Assembly: GCA_037976565.1 (NCBI GenBank)
Contig: CP137675.1
Location: 25,188,831-25,252,830, forward strand
Length of the DNA: 64,000 bases
From: Mesocentrotus franciscanus
Lineage: Eukaryota > Echinodermata > Echinoidea > Camarodonta > Strongylocentrotidae
Direction of reading: 5' to 3'
Shown: piece by piece, positions 1-12,500 of the stretch
How the letters are laid out: the number at the start of each line of letters is the position of its first letter
Numbering within the stretch: the stretch's first letter is position 1
Program-made: the position numbers and the translations under genes
Notes under the pieces: model-generated
What the model was told of the DNA's origin: nothing
Databases searched by the model: none
Seen by the model: the letters and a program-made list of their open reading frames with translations, nothing else

Positions 1-1428
1 TCTCTAATATTCACGCTAAAATTGTTCGAAAACCATGGACGGAGCACGAATTTCTAGTACATGTATCATTTGATACAAGCGAGCAAACTTAAGACGTATT
101 CAGCAAATTTCATCCTATTTAGTTTTCCCTTTCAGAATAAGTAATTAGGAATTGAGCCTAGAAAAGTAGCTTCACCTAAATTCTGCTAATTACATTTGAG
201 TATGATACGACAAGTATTCTTTTTGGTCACCTTCGTGAAAAGCTGACAAACCTGGTCAATCGTACTCACAAATACATTTTCTTGTTTCATCATGATGGTG
301 GTAAGCTTTAAAGCCTGTCTGCACTATTTTGGCCAGGAGGGATTAGACCTCCCAGCGTGGTCACTGACAGGTGTTTATCTCATTAAATCAGCTCTCAATT
401 ACCATAAGAAAAAAGGGGATCATGGGGGACCAACGGGTACCGCTTAGGCATTGCTTGCTATATAGAGGGCGCTAGTAGCTACAAGTAGTGCAGTCCCGCT
501 TTAATAATAAAACTCATGTCAATGATGCATGTAATTCGATGTGGTTAGCTATCACCGCTCATTGTTATTATCAATAAGATTATGATCATGCTCCAACGAG
601 CTAAGCTATTGCTTCCTACTGAAAGTCCATTTAATATTCTCACGCCACATGACTTTGTAATCCTTACGGGCTTGGAAACGATGCGATTTTATTTTCACGA
701 TCAATTGCATACTGCAATTTTGATAATTTCTTTGAGCGAAATCATGTAAGCTGTCACTCAAGAAAAAATATGATGTTGAGTTGATTGTACTTCTTATATA
801 TCATTTAAAACCGACAATTAAAAACGAACGAACATTATTTTATAATCTTCAATATGAGATAATGCAGATATTTTTCAGTGCATTTGTTATGAATAATAGT
901 GAATGAAATTTTCACTTTAACCAAAAATGAGATTTTTAATTCTTTTTCTTCACAATTTACTTGATGCTTCAAACCAACAATAGGCATTCCCTTAGTACCA
1001 GGCAATAACATATTTCTTGGATTTAATGAAAGATTCTAAAGGAGCTCTTTGCTTCGCTTTGTGTTATGCTTGAAAAAATGGTAAACCTCATATTTGTAAT
1101 ATCTTGCAAGTAAACTACTTCATAAAGCCTGTTTTAAATTGGTTTACCTTTTGCCTATCAATGTTTCTGATTTGTTTTAAGAGGTGCAGGCTGTCTAATG
1201 TAGGTCCTCTGGTATCTGCTTATTTTAAACTACACCAAAAACGTTTTTCATTCCCTTGTTTCCAATTTGTTTCCCGCTACCTACTGAGGCCTCATACAAC
1301 ATCTAATTAACAGAGGGACAGGACGCCCTTCAGACTGAAGTCGAAATGTCGTATGTCCTCTGCCAGTTGAATTTTTTATTTCGTTATTATCATTATCATT
1401 ATTTGTTGTTATTATTATGAATTTTGTT
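1..1428. other. no gene seen
   Basis: AT-rich sequence with stops in all frames. The only sizeable open frame (68 codons near 1104) has no recognisable motif. I see no splice-flanked coding stretch and no clear repeat. Confidence 0.6.
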
Positions 1429-1707
1429 GGTGTTGTGGCGTAGTGGATAAGTCGTTGGACTGTGGATCACAGGGTCCGCGGTTCGAGTCCCGCCGCAGCA
1501 CCAATGTCCTTTGGCAAGACATTAATCTACACTTGCCACTCTCCACCCAGGTGTTAAATGGGTACAGGTAGGAAGGATTTCCTTGAATGCTGTGAGCGCC
1601 GAAATCGGCAGCCTAGCATAGCCGGGTAATGTTGAAGCGCCTTGAGCACCTTGCAAGGTGGATAAGTGCGCTATATAAGAATCCAATATTATTATTATTA
1701 TTATTGT
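1429..1707 (+). mobile_element. tRNA-derived SINE, full-length type
   Basis: The head at 1429-1503 is tRNA-like: A box TGGCGTAGTGG (1436-1446), B box GGTTCGAGTCC (1480-1490), and a 7 bp acceptor stem that still pairs (GGTGTTG with CAGCACC, one G-T wobble). The body includes a TTGGCAAGACATTAA segment and a CCACTCTCCACCCAGGTG segment, ends GCGCTATATAAGAATCC, and runs into (ATT)n. The same body recurs at 27349-27630, 27690-27815, 49660-49905 and 61281-61432, so this is a SINE rather than a tRNA gene. It probably carries an internal Pol III promoter. Confidence 0.85.
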
Positions 1708-1721
1708 TCTTTTTGTTCTCA

Positions 1722-1738
1722 TCCTTCTTCTTCTTCTT

Positions 1739-1769
<31 letters not shown>

Positions 1770-1830
1770 ATTATTATCATTATCATTAATATTATCATTA
1801 TCATTACTATTATCATTATTACAATCAGTT
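1722..1830 (+). repeat. (TTC)n and (ATT)n-like microsatellite after the SINE
   Basis: About 16 uninterrupted TTC units, then ATTATC-type repeats. It gives long low-complexity open frames on both strands that are not genes. It follows the SINE tail directly and may have grown from it. Confidence 0.9.
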
Positions 1831-1849
1831 TTTGGAAGGGGAGGGGGCT

Positions 1850-2560
1850 CAAAGGCGGGATCTTTCTTGATCTTTCCTTCTTGCTCCTGGTCTCTCTCTC
1901 TATAATTTACACACGGTGGAGCCCACATTGTTATTCTCATTACAATGACTTATTGTGTTTACTTTGTTGTGTGAAGAATGAAAGTTGAACTTGTTACATA
2001 ATAATCTCGGGATCATTACCTCCACCCCTCCTAGTTAGAAATACACCCCTCTCATCTCATTGTGTTACAATGACTTAACTTCGCTCTCACCCAGGAACGT
2101 CCATTTTTGTCAACAAATTAGTCAATAAACTGGGCAAGCTGTTAAATAGTATGTATTCCTTTTAATCTGTGTCTGTATTGATTTTTAACCTCCCCTACTC
2201 CACCCGACATGACTAAAAATCGATTGTACAGTCACCCCTCCGTGGTCACTTTCAGAAATGTACTTGTATCAGTTGTCTCTTTTTATGTGTAGTGAAATTC
2301 AAAGTAAACAAAATTACCTATTAAATGGAGGAAAGTGAATATAATAGACAATATACCTTGCAAAATGTGGACTTATTCTAGGATCCATGATTATATGGAT
2401 ATACCAAGCTAGTTGTGTTCATTGTTCCCTGTAGAATTATTTATTTAAAGTACCAAATCGCAGGCCACTTTTTACTACTATGTCATGATAAGGCAAGCTT
2501 TATTAGGTGACTATCTATTGAAAGAATGGTAGTAAAGTATTGTATAGTATATTGAGTAGA
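1850..2560. other. no gene seen
   Basis: AT-rich spacer with several CCCCTCC-type stretches. No exon, RNA gene or clear repeat boundary could be supported. Confidence 0.55.
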
Positions 2561-2564
2561 AGGA

Positions 2565-2785
2565 ATGTGCGTGTGTGTGTGTGCGTGCGTGAAAGTATGT
2601 ATATGTGTGTGCGTGAGAGAGAGAGAGAGAGAGAGAGAGAAGAAGCAGAAAAGAGAGAGGAAGGGAGAGGAAGAGAGAGGGAGAGAATACGAGAGAGAGA
2701 GAAGAAGAAGGAGAGAGAGAGGGGGGAGAGATAATAAGAGAGAGAGAGAGAACAAGAAAGAGAGAGAGAGAGAGAGAGGGCTAAG
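2565..2785 (+). repeat. (GT)n then (GA)n microsatellite
   Basis: A short (GT)n run, then about 190 bases of imperfect GA/GGA/GAA repeats. Overlapping open frames of Arg-Glu or Ser-Leu are repeat artefacts. Confidence 0.95.
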
Positions 2786-2789
2786 ATTA

Positions 2790-3454
2790 TGACATCATTT
2801 CTGACAGTGGGGGGTGGCGGGGTAGTCCGAAAGAGCTTTGGCAAGCAAGAATAAAATGCCGCAGGTGGCACAAAATCTTATCTATATTAGGGGGCACATT
2901 TTCATTTCATATTTAATGTTTACTTAGCTATGCCACAATGAGTTTTGACGGGGGAGGGGAAGGGGGCTTAACGATTATCGAATCATTGTCTCCAAGATAA
3001 GCCATTACCTTGTAAGTTTGATTTGAAGAATGTAAAAAATAAACCCTTCCCATCCCCTTATATGCTGCCTGAATGATATCGATTTTTTCTAAAGTACACA
3101 CCCTACAATGCCTTCTCTTTCTTACCACCTTATAAACCCTATGCCATTTTGTTGTTCGTTGATACACGCATGCGCACATAACCACTCGGCACGCGCTGGC
3201 AACCACACTACAGATTATCGATCACCACGATCTCTAGTTTAAAATTTGTTTGCCCATCATCCGGTGATTTCGTGTAACACGAAACGTTAACTTTCTGCAT
3301 TATCTCTCGTCAACGAGCTGTCTTTTATTGTCTTTCTATTAATAAATACATTTATACACAACGGGAAATATTCAGCGAAAGAGAATTGTTTCGTCTGCGT
3401 AAGAAACTGGAATTTGATGATACAACAAACTATTCGACGGCTGACTAAAATTTG
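2790..3454. other. 5' flank of nAChR-1, no clear promoter
   Basis: Upstream sequence of the receptor gene. I see no TATA box at a useful distance. A short palindrome-like CGTGTAACACG lies near 3271. The 5' untranslated region probably starts somewhere here; its limits cannot be set by eye. Confidence 0.4.
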
Positions 3455-3524
3455 ATGAAAGAACGAGCACTAATACAAATGGCGTCACAAGTGATTCTCC
3501 TATGCATGTTAGTGTGCTTTGCCG
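3455..3524 (+). CDS. nAChR-1 exon 1 (signal peptide)
   Basis: Encodes the signal peptide (in-frame Met at 3455 and 3479, then a V-I-L-L-C-M-L-V-C-F-A run) and ends G|GTAAGT in phase 1. The phase matches the acceptor at 13795. The exon is short, so the assignment rests on signal-like composition plus phase agreement, with no intervening candidate exon seen in 10.3 kb. Confidence 0.72.
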
Positions 3525-6500
3525 GTAAGTAGATTGTTTGGATCCAAATAAATATGATTTTACTTGAATATGTTAATAGTGGTCTGATATACCATGATAT
3601 TTATAGAACAAAATATAATTTGGGTAAAAGATATTTTTGGGGTATTTCGATTTTTTAACACCCATCACATAAGATAAAGTCTATACAAAAAGACTAAAAT
3701 ATAGGGGAGATTAATTAATTAATGCTCATGGAGTTTTATATATCAAACAGAATTAGGTAAAGAAGGTGTTAATAACTATAGAAATTAAAGAAGCAAATTT
3801 TTCGAATTGCGAAGAGAGGATTTGAAAAACAAACGACATAAAATTGATGGTTCGAAATGGATGCGAAAGAGAAAAGCCTGTGGAAATACATTTTTTTCCA
3901 TTTAAGTCGGAGGAGTATTGCGTAGGCTCACATCTTTGTCTACACTAAAACCGAGTTTCGAAGATGAGAAAAGATTTGAAAATAAATTTTGGCCTGTCAA
4001 TATCCAAGTTCGTAATGTTTTCCATTATTACAATCATATTTTACCCCTAAATGTTGCAAAATAATATGACTTCATGGAAATTGAGAATGTGTTGTTTCGG
4101 TATGCTTAATAGAGATAATGAGGGTACTTACATATAGAATTATGATAACTGTATAAGTGTATCGTGGAAAAACATAACATATACAGAAAGGCCTAGATTT
4201 CTTCATCGAAAGGCCCCCAAAAGCTCTTGGAACATTATTGAAAAGTTAAAATCTGATACAAATACATTGTCAATCGATACACAAACTGCCACAATAGTAC
4301 AATATCAAGTAATTCGTTTAAGCTAAACCTATAAGCATTTACATCGGCTTTAGTTAATAGATAATCACATTCATGTGCCTTAATAAGGATCTAGTCTCAA
4401 TTGTTCCCCAAACTGTAATAGTTTTGGTGTCGTTTGTTAATCCATATATAATTGATCTCAGCTAAATCTTTGATCCATATTTTATCTCAACTAATCTGCT
4501 TTATGAGCTCAAGCAAAGTTGTGATTTAGCTAAACTTATTTGGAAGAATAATTTACACTACTCTTAAATAGAGTGATGATACCCATTTTATGTTTTAATT
4601 TTCAGCGGGGTCTTTCTTGTACAATATTATTTTTTCCACAGTGTTCCATTAAGCTTTGTCATCGTATTTACAAGTATACATATTTTGTTAATAATAACAT
4701 TTATACTTGTACAAGACTATTCCCAAAATATCTGTATTTAATGTTATTAGCGCCTCATTCAAAATGTCATTGTAATTACTATAGAATGAAAATCACGAAA
4801 TATACAAAACAATCCAGAGGATTTTATGTCTCAGACCTACTTTTATCATGTAGTGAAGAAATAAACATTGCATACCCCCATTTTAATCATTCTCTTTTAA
4901 TCACCCCAATTTTATATCAGAAACCCGTGTTCGTTGCCCCTTCCTAATCTTTATCTCCGTGGCTAAGCTTCCATTCACCTACATAATATATTCCTCTCAT
5001 AAATGCCGACGATCCAAGTTCTGAATCATTATGCAGTCTTTAATTACATAGGCCTTTATAGCAATAAATGTTGATTTCACTAATGTCAAGCGATCACACA
5101 ATGTTGATTCAGTCAACTCATGCGGTAAAAATCGTCGTATTAACTTGCTATTTTCCAGAATTCAAAATGCGAATTCCACCGTCATCTGCTCCTCTTGTGG
5201 TAACCCACTTTCTACATCACGCTGGCGCTGTCTCGATTCCTCCCATCACTGTCTCCACTTTACTTATTTTAATCCTTCCTTCCATCATTCTAAGTCGCCG
5301 CCTCACTGCTAAAAAGACATTGCAGCCATTGACAGTACATGGAATTAGTGTATTTTTTTTTGCAGGGGGCCGACGCTCTATGTTCAATTTGAATTTCACA
5401 GAAATGGGCTAACGCTGATACTACATTAGTGTATTTTTTGGCAGGGAGCCGACGCTCGATGTTCAGTTTGAATTTGACAACGTTTGAAAGTAAAAATGTT
5501 GGTCCTGTATGCTCAAGAACTATATTACCATATTGACTACACTACATGCATTAGAGCCAAGTCTGTGCAGTGGTGATGAATGGCAGATGGTTCTTTCATC
5601 TATTGAAAGTGTTCTTTTCAGTGACAATATGCCAGCAACTACACAATGGCTTTGAAATGGATCACTGGTCTTCCTTTATTAACTCTCTTATTGTTTGTGT
5701 CTCACTGTGAATGGAATTAATGTGGCGTTGTCACTCTCAATTCCTCCTTGTTCTTTGTTTGTGCTCAAACATTCACATCACTCATCGGTAAAAAGGAGTA
5801 TTAGAACTCTGAAATATTTGGGTAGACATATACCCCATATTCAAATTTGACAGCTACTTTCCAAATATCTCTCACCATTTATGGAGATATAGAACCCAAC
5901 CCAGAACCCCACCCCTACATTAGTAACCATGGTAACAGTGATCGACAAGAACGACCAGGAACCCACCCATGGAACAGTAATCATGATGGGGAACCTACTA
6001 CTGCCTGCCGATTCAGACACAATTTCTACTATTCGCATCTCAACGACCATCCATCATGTCCATCTTTTTATCATGCATCACATTCTTTTGGGCTGGACTA
6101 CGATGTTTGGAAACGGATCCACGAGCTTGGAAAGCGCAAAACACATAGCGGAACAAAAGGAAGACGAAGGTCGAATAATACAGACACAAACCTGCAAACC
6201 ATATCAGTTCTGATTAAAGAAAGAAATGTAGTATATAAAAGGACAAGACAGATAGATAAAACTCATATAAAGTCAGTTAAATTGTTAAAAGCAAATGATT
6301 ATGACTTACCTCGTCTTTTTTTTAATAGTAATGTTCGTTCACTAAATAATAAGATTGACGAAATAGAGGTTGTTGCTGATGACAAGAAAGTAGACTTAAT
6401 TGCATTAACTGAAAATACTTCACCTGATTGTTTATCTATAGATGGCTTTACATTATTCTCAAAACCTAGAATTGGAAGAAGAGGAGAAGGAGTCACATTG

Positions 6501-9500
6501 TATGTTAACGAAAGATTTAATCCACATATTCTTCCTGTCATTGTACCCGATGAAATTGAGGCAACATGGGTCATTATGAGGCCAAAGTTACTACCACGTG
6601 AAATTTCATGAATTGTTATTTGTGTTTTGTATTTTCCACCGCGTAATCAATTCCAAAATGAGTATAATGGACACATTACCTCAGCAATTGATGATAAACT
6701 GCTCCGGCACCCAGATGCTGGTATATTTATGGTAGGAGATATGAATGACCTTAATATTCAAAATATTCTCAATATTGATAAATTCCATCAGGTTGTAAAT
6801 TTACCAACTAGGGTGGACAATATCCTGAATAAAATTATCACAAATTGTTGTAAATTTTACTCCCAGGTCACGTCAATGTCACCCTTTGGTAGAAATGATT
6901 ATAACTGTATATTGTTGTACCCTCTCCCATCTATATCACGGCCAAAACGGAAAGTTTAAAGAAGAGTGGTTCGTCCTTATCCTGATAGTGGTTTGCAATT
7001 ATTTGGTCAGTGGATTACTCAGAATTCATGGAGTGAAGTATCACAATTATTAGACCACTCTGATAAATGTTCATTATTTTTAGATTCTATATTGTTGAAG
7101 TTAAATAAATACTTGTCAAAGAAGTTGAACTCAATGCTAACGATACAGAATGGATGACTCCTCGATTAAAAGCCATGTTTAGTCAAAGAGAAATGGCTTT
7201 TCAATGCAAAGATAAGTCGCTTTGGCGGAGTTTACGGAATAAGATCAAACGAACGATAATGTATAACAAAAATCATTATTATAATACTCGTGTATCACAC
7301 CTTAAAACAACAAACCCAGGTGCATGTTACAAACAGATTAAGATAATAACTAAACGAAACTTAGATTCACCAGTCATAACAGTACAAGATATTGCAGATA
7401 ATTACCCCAAATGTTATGAAAAAATAGCAGAAGATATTAACAAGCAGATTATATCAATAACAAAAGTCCTCCGACCCCTGGACATGAGCAGATTACCTGC
7501 ATTCTAACTTTCACAATCAATATGCCCAGAGGTCCAACAATATGAGGTTTACAACATACTTAAACAGATTTTTTTTAAAGTATCAAAGCAGGATTGAAGG
7601 AAGATCTTCCACCTTGTATTATTCGTGAATTTGCATACGAATTAAGTCAACCTGTAGCAGATATCTTAAATGCATCTTTTCATCAGGGCATAGTATCATG
7701 GCAGTAGAAGAGAAGTCAAATTGTTCCAATCCCAAAATCTCAACCACCAACAATTGAACAACTACGCCCCATAGCGTTAACTAATCGTCTCTCAAAAATG
7801 GCAGAATCTTTTATAGCCAAGTGGCTTTTGGAAGACATATTAAAGTACATTGACCCTCATCAATATGGTAATAGACCTGGTTTATCAACACCTCACTATA
7901 TTATTAGAATATTGCATAACATTTTTGAAAATTGTGAGAGACCAAAATCTATTTCAACTATTACTTGTACCGATTTTTCCAAAGCATTTGACAGATTGGA
8001 TCACAACATTTTGATTTGGAAATTGTTTGATCTGTCAGACCATTTATTATAAATTGGGCAATAAGTTTTTTAGAACAACGATCTCAGTGTGTAAAATATC
8101 AAAACATTTTTTTCTGAATATGTAACCACCCATGCCAAGGTTCCTCAAGGTACGAAGTTAGGCCCCATTTTATTTTTAATTATGTTCAATGATGCTTGCC
8201 AAGATCGTTGTCATATTTTAAATACGTTGATGATCTTACACTACTTGAAGATCGAACTTTACAAAAACAATCAATATTACAACATGTATTAGATAATTTA
8301 TTAGAATAGACAGAAAGTAATCACATGAAACTAAACGCTAAAAAATGCACTGCAATGAGAATTACATTCATGAAAAGCCATCTAAAACCGAGACTTTTGA
8401 GTATTGGTGATTCACAATTGCCATATGTAAAAACTATACAAATTCTGAGAGTCTACATCTAACAAAATTTGAAATGGGACATTCACATAAATTAAGTTTT
8501 AAAAAGTACAATAGAAAACTCTACATGATTAGAATGGTTAAGCAATATAAATTACCAATTCCTGACTTTAATTCAAATATATGTTGGATACATTCGTCCT
8601 GTTTTTAGAGTATTGCGCACCAGTCCTGTTTTTAATGGAGGTCTTACTTTAGAGCATATATAACATTTAGAAAGAATCCAGAAAAGAGTATGTAAAATCA
8701 TTTTAGGTGAAAGTTATATAAATTATGAAGACGCCTTGAAACGATGCCAACTTGAAAGATTTCAAATAAGGCGAGAAAAATTATGTATTGTTTTTGCTAA
8801 TTAAAAACCCACATTGCAAAGGCTGGATTCCTGAACGAAAAATTGTTGGCATTTCATTACGAAATCAACAAAAGTTTAGTCAATATAATTACAGGACCTC
8901 TCGTTTTAAACAAAGTGCAATACCATATTGTATTGATGTTCTTAATAATCGTTGATTTTTATAAGCTTTTCTTTACAAACCCAATATCTTTTTTATTTGT
9001 ATTTTTGAACAGTTGTCTTTTTAATCAGACCAATATTTTAACTTTCATGGTTTCATTGTACATTTACGTAGATATGTTTTGTAAATATATATATTCTTTT
9101 CTATTCTATATGTACCCTCGATACCATTGTAAACACATACATTTCAGCTCTTTAGCTGCAGCATGTGCATTATTGTTTTCTATATTTTTCGAAATAAACC
9201 TTGGATTGAATTGAATAAATGCCGACGATCCACCTTCTGAATAATAATGCAGCTTACATTACGTAGGCCTTTATAACAATAAATTGTTGATTTCACTAAT
9301 GGATCACGACCACACACTGTTGATTTAGTCAACTCATGCGGTATTAATTGTCCATTAACTTGTTATTTTTAAGAAATCAAAATGCGAATTCCACCGTCAT
9401 CTGCTCCTCTTGTGGTATCCCACTTTTTACATCACGCTGTCGGTAATTCCGTGCTGACTCTATCCCTCCCAGCACTGTCTCTCCTTTACTTTAATATTTT

Positions 9501-12500
9501 AATCCTTCCTTCCATCATTCTAAGTCGTCGCCTCACTGCTGAAAGGACATTGCAGCCATTGGCAGTACATGGCATTAGTGTATTTTTTGCAGTGAGCCGA
9601 CGGTATATATTGAATTTGACAATAATGGGCTATCGCTGGTACTAATAGCTATGACAGACACGCAAGGTCATTTATGATTTTGTTTCTCAATATATCGATA
9701 CATTTGATGATGGGGATCTTTTTATGGTGATTATGGTACAGATGTGTTGCCGTTATGCATTTTCATTTATAAATAAATGTTGTCAATCCTTCAGCTGTGA
9801 ACTTATAATAACAGTAATAACATCGATGATTAACCCTTTAGCAACTAAACCGCCCCTCCTTTTTCGTCCGTTTTCAACGCGCTGTAGTATCCCTCTATGG
9901 GGTCTACCGTGATAATGTTATACGTGTGTAATCCTTACGATGACTACAGTGGGATTCTGCATAGAAAAATAGCGCATGTTTCATATTGTTCAGAACAATG
10001 TAAAAATGAAAGCAATATTGCAACATCTTCCAGTGAGTAATAGGCTATTTTTACAAAATCTCTAGTTGCTAATAGTGCATACTGTTCCTACAAGTCGAAT
10101 GCACAGAACCCAATAAATAATGTTGCAATGCACATAATTATTGTCATGAGAATAACTAATTGCACATCAATGAAACCATATTAGAAGTCTGACGTACATG
10201 TATTTCCAAGTATGATGTCTCAAATAGGCAAAAAACGGCGCCAATTTACAAAGTATCATGAAAAACTGGACCATTTTCTGATTTGTTTTCTACAAAGAAC
10301 CGATCATTTCCGGATAACATGTATAACAGTAAAAATAACCCTGAATCGTATTTTTGATGATTAAAGGATGATTGTATAAACTCAGGCATTACATCGATTG
10401 GGTTATTGGTTAAGATTGAATGGTGAATAATGGAAACAATAATATCTCTTGACAGATATCTCTCAAAATCAGAAATTAATAACTAACTCTTACCCCAAGT
10501 TCGTTAAAGAAACACACTCCGAAAACAGAAATACAAATGAGGCAAGTCTCTCATCTTTTTTCCTCACAAAACAAAGTTAATTTTGTCAGAACTTTTCAAT
10601 ACGCTATGTCAAGACTTAGCATTTTAACACTTTCTATTATGATTAAATCAATGTTTTTTTTCATAGTAACATTCAGTAATAAGTATCATTAACATCATTT
10701 ACTAAAAGTATAAAAAGGTAAACCCATACAAGAAAAGTAGCAAACAATCTCGCAGTCTTACGAGATGAACAAAAAATCGATTAATTCATAGACATTCTCA
10801 GGTTTAAAAAACAAAATTGTTAGAGTATCAGCCAATCTATATAGTTTGCACGCCAGAAAGTTGAAGAAGAAGGAGGTATAGATCTTTAGGCAAGGTTTAC
10901 CTATGGCCTATGTGTAGGTGAATGTTGACACACTGCACGCTGAATATTAGAGAATACATTAATGTCATAGCAATGAAAACAAATATATATATCAGAGGTG
11001 TGCTTTAAAAACAATTCAAGCAGCGCCAGTTTTAAGCATATACAATGTACCACAATGTAATCAACGGCCATAACTGCTCTGCATACAAGCTTGAATCCGA
11101 CACTTCATCCGATTAGCATCGAGAATGAAAACCTTTATAACCGTCGACATTCATGACATTGGCAATACTGATCATTTTAACGTCATGTCTCGGTAAATAT
11201 TAATGCTACTAATAATGGTGGGTTCGTGTAAAGCGCTCTTGTCTGTCAGACTTGGCACTCCTGGCGCTCGACAATTATTACCATTTTTTATTATTATTAT
11301 TACATTTCGCGGATGTTTCTGTCACAGAGAATGTTATGAAATATACATCATGCAGATGGGAATGATGCAAAAGAAATGAAATTCGATAATGCAATAATTG
11401 ATTATAATGTACATTGACATTTAACCGCCATTATCAGACGTGCACAATCACTAATTGCATCGCCTCCGAAGAATGACAAAATGATGATCCCCTTTGAATG
11501 GACTAAATTTGTTCGTTCTTCAATTAATTTGGTACGATGCGCCACTCGTATAGTACTTTTAATAACGAAACTAATACCGTGGATATAATTTGTTTGGCGT
11601 ATAATTATCATACACTTTAGTATCACATGGTCCGTTAAAACGTTTTTTGTTGAAATTATTAAAATGATGCAATTAGATGCTCTTGAAATCATGACAAAAA
11701 CCCTTCTCTTTTGAAAGTAGATTTAAACCCTGAGGAATACATAGTAAAAGAACGGCCAATAATAATTATGATAATAATACACGTAGCTATATATATCTAT
11801 ATATATATATGTATATAACTTATATAGCGAGTATATTCATCCCAAGGGGTGCTTAAAGCACATTCAAAGTTATGAAATTACCCTGCGTCCCTTAAAGCAT
11901 TCGGTAAATTACTTCCGTCTGTTGCCTAACTTATATAATATTCTCTCCATTTTGTGCCCTAATTTGGCCAGACTAAGACATTAAGTGTGCATGAGTTGAT
12001 AGCAAATGGGTGGCCATACAATTACCTTCATACGTGGTATTTTGTCTACCCAATATAGTAAAGATCATCAGTACATTCACATTGAATCCATTCGAGGTTT
12101 TGAGTGGCAGACCGTATTCCATTAGTGAAACCTCCAAAGTATAGACAAGATGCATTAATCGAATTACTTGCAGAGATATTACATAACAATTTAATTATGG
12201 AAATCGATGTACTATCATGTCGAAAGTACATTAATCTCGCCACTTCTGTGCTACGCGATATACAATACAACGCAAGAGTGTTTCATTACCACAGGACATT
12301 AAAACCACTTTCACACAGGACGTTGTAAAACACTAGACAGCAAAATTAGAAAGAAACAAGATAAAAAACAACACTGCAGTTAATGGACAGATGGGTTAGA
12401 CTAGACTGACAACCCTACAGGACCAAAAATGCAGAGAAGCACTTAATCAAATTTATAATAATTACAGAGAAACAAGAAAGTTCCTACGAGATCGTTAGCC

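Larger units (their letters stand above)
5425..9216 (+). mobile_element. non-LTR retrotransposon (APE-type), decayed, in nAChR-1 intron 1
   Basis: Encodes pieces of an apurinic-like endonuclease followed by a reverse transcriptase, all on the plus strand, interrupted by stops and frameshifts. It ends in a TTGAATTGAAT-type tail typical of CR1/L2-like LINEs. The 5' part has a 2A-like motif. Element sense matches gene sense. The exact clade (CR1, L2, Rex1, Daphne) cannot be fixed by eye. Confidence 0.85.

Noticed and set aside
1429..1503. Functional tRNA gene
   Set aside because: The tRNA-like part continues into a body shared with four other loci, so it is a SINE head. The anticodon arm is not convincing.
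1629..1988. 119-codon Phe/Ile-rich open frame
   Set aside because: It is a translation of the TTC and ATT microsatellites.
5068..5412. 114-codon open frame in the left direct repeat, partly kept in the right copy
   Set aside because: Similarity follows from the DNA repeat. No known domain, and the two copies do not share start or ends.
5001..9645. LTR retrotransposon or Penelope-like element, because of the long direct repeats
   Set aside because: The coding part is APE endonuclease plus non-LTR RT. No integrase, protease or GIY-YIG domain and no TG..CA ends were seen.
11973..12328. Overlapping small open frames on both strands in nAChR-1 intron 1
   Set aside because: No motif, no splice signals in phase, ordinary AT-rich codon content.
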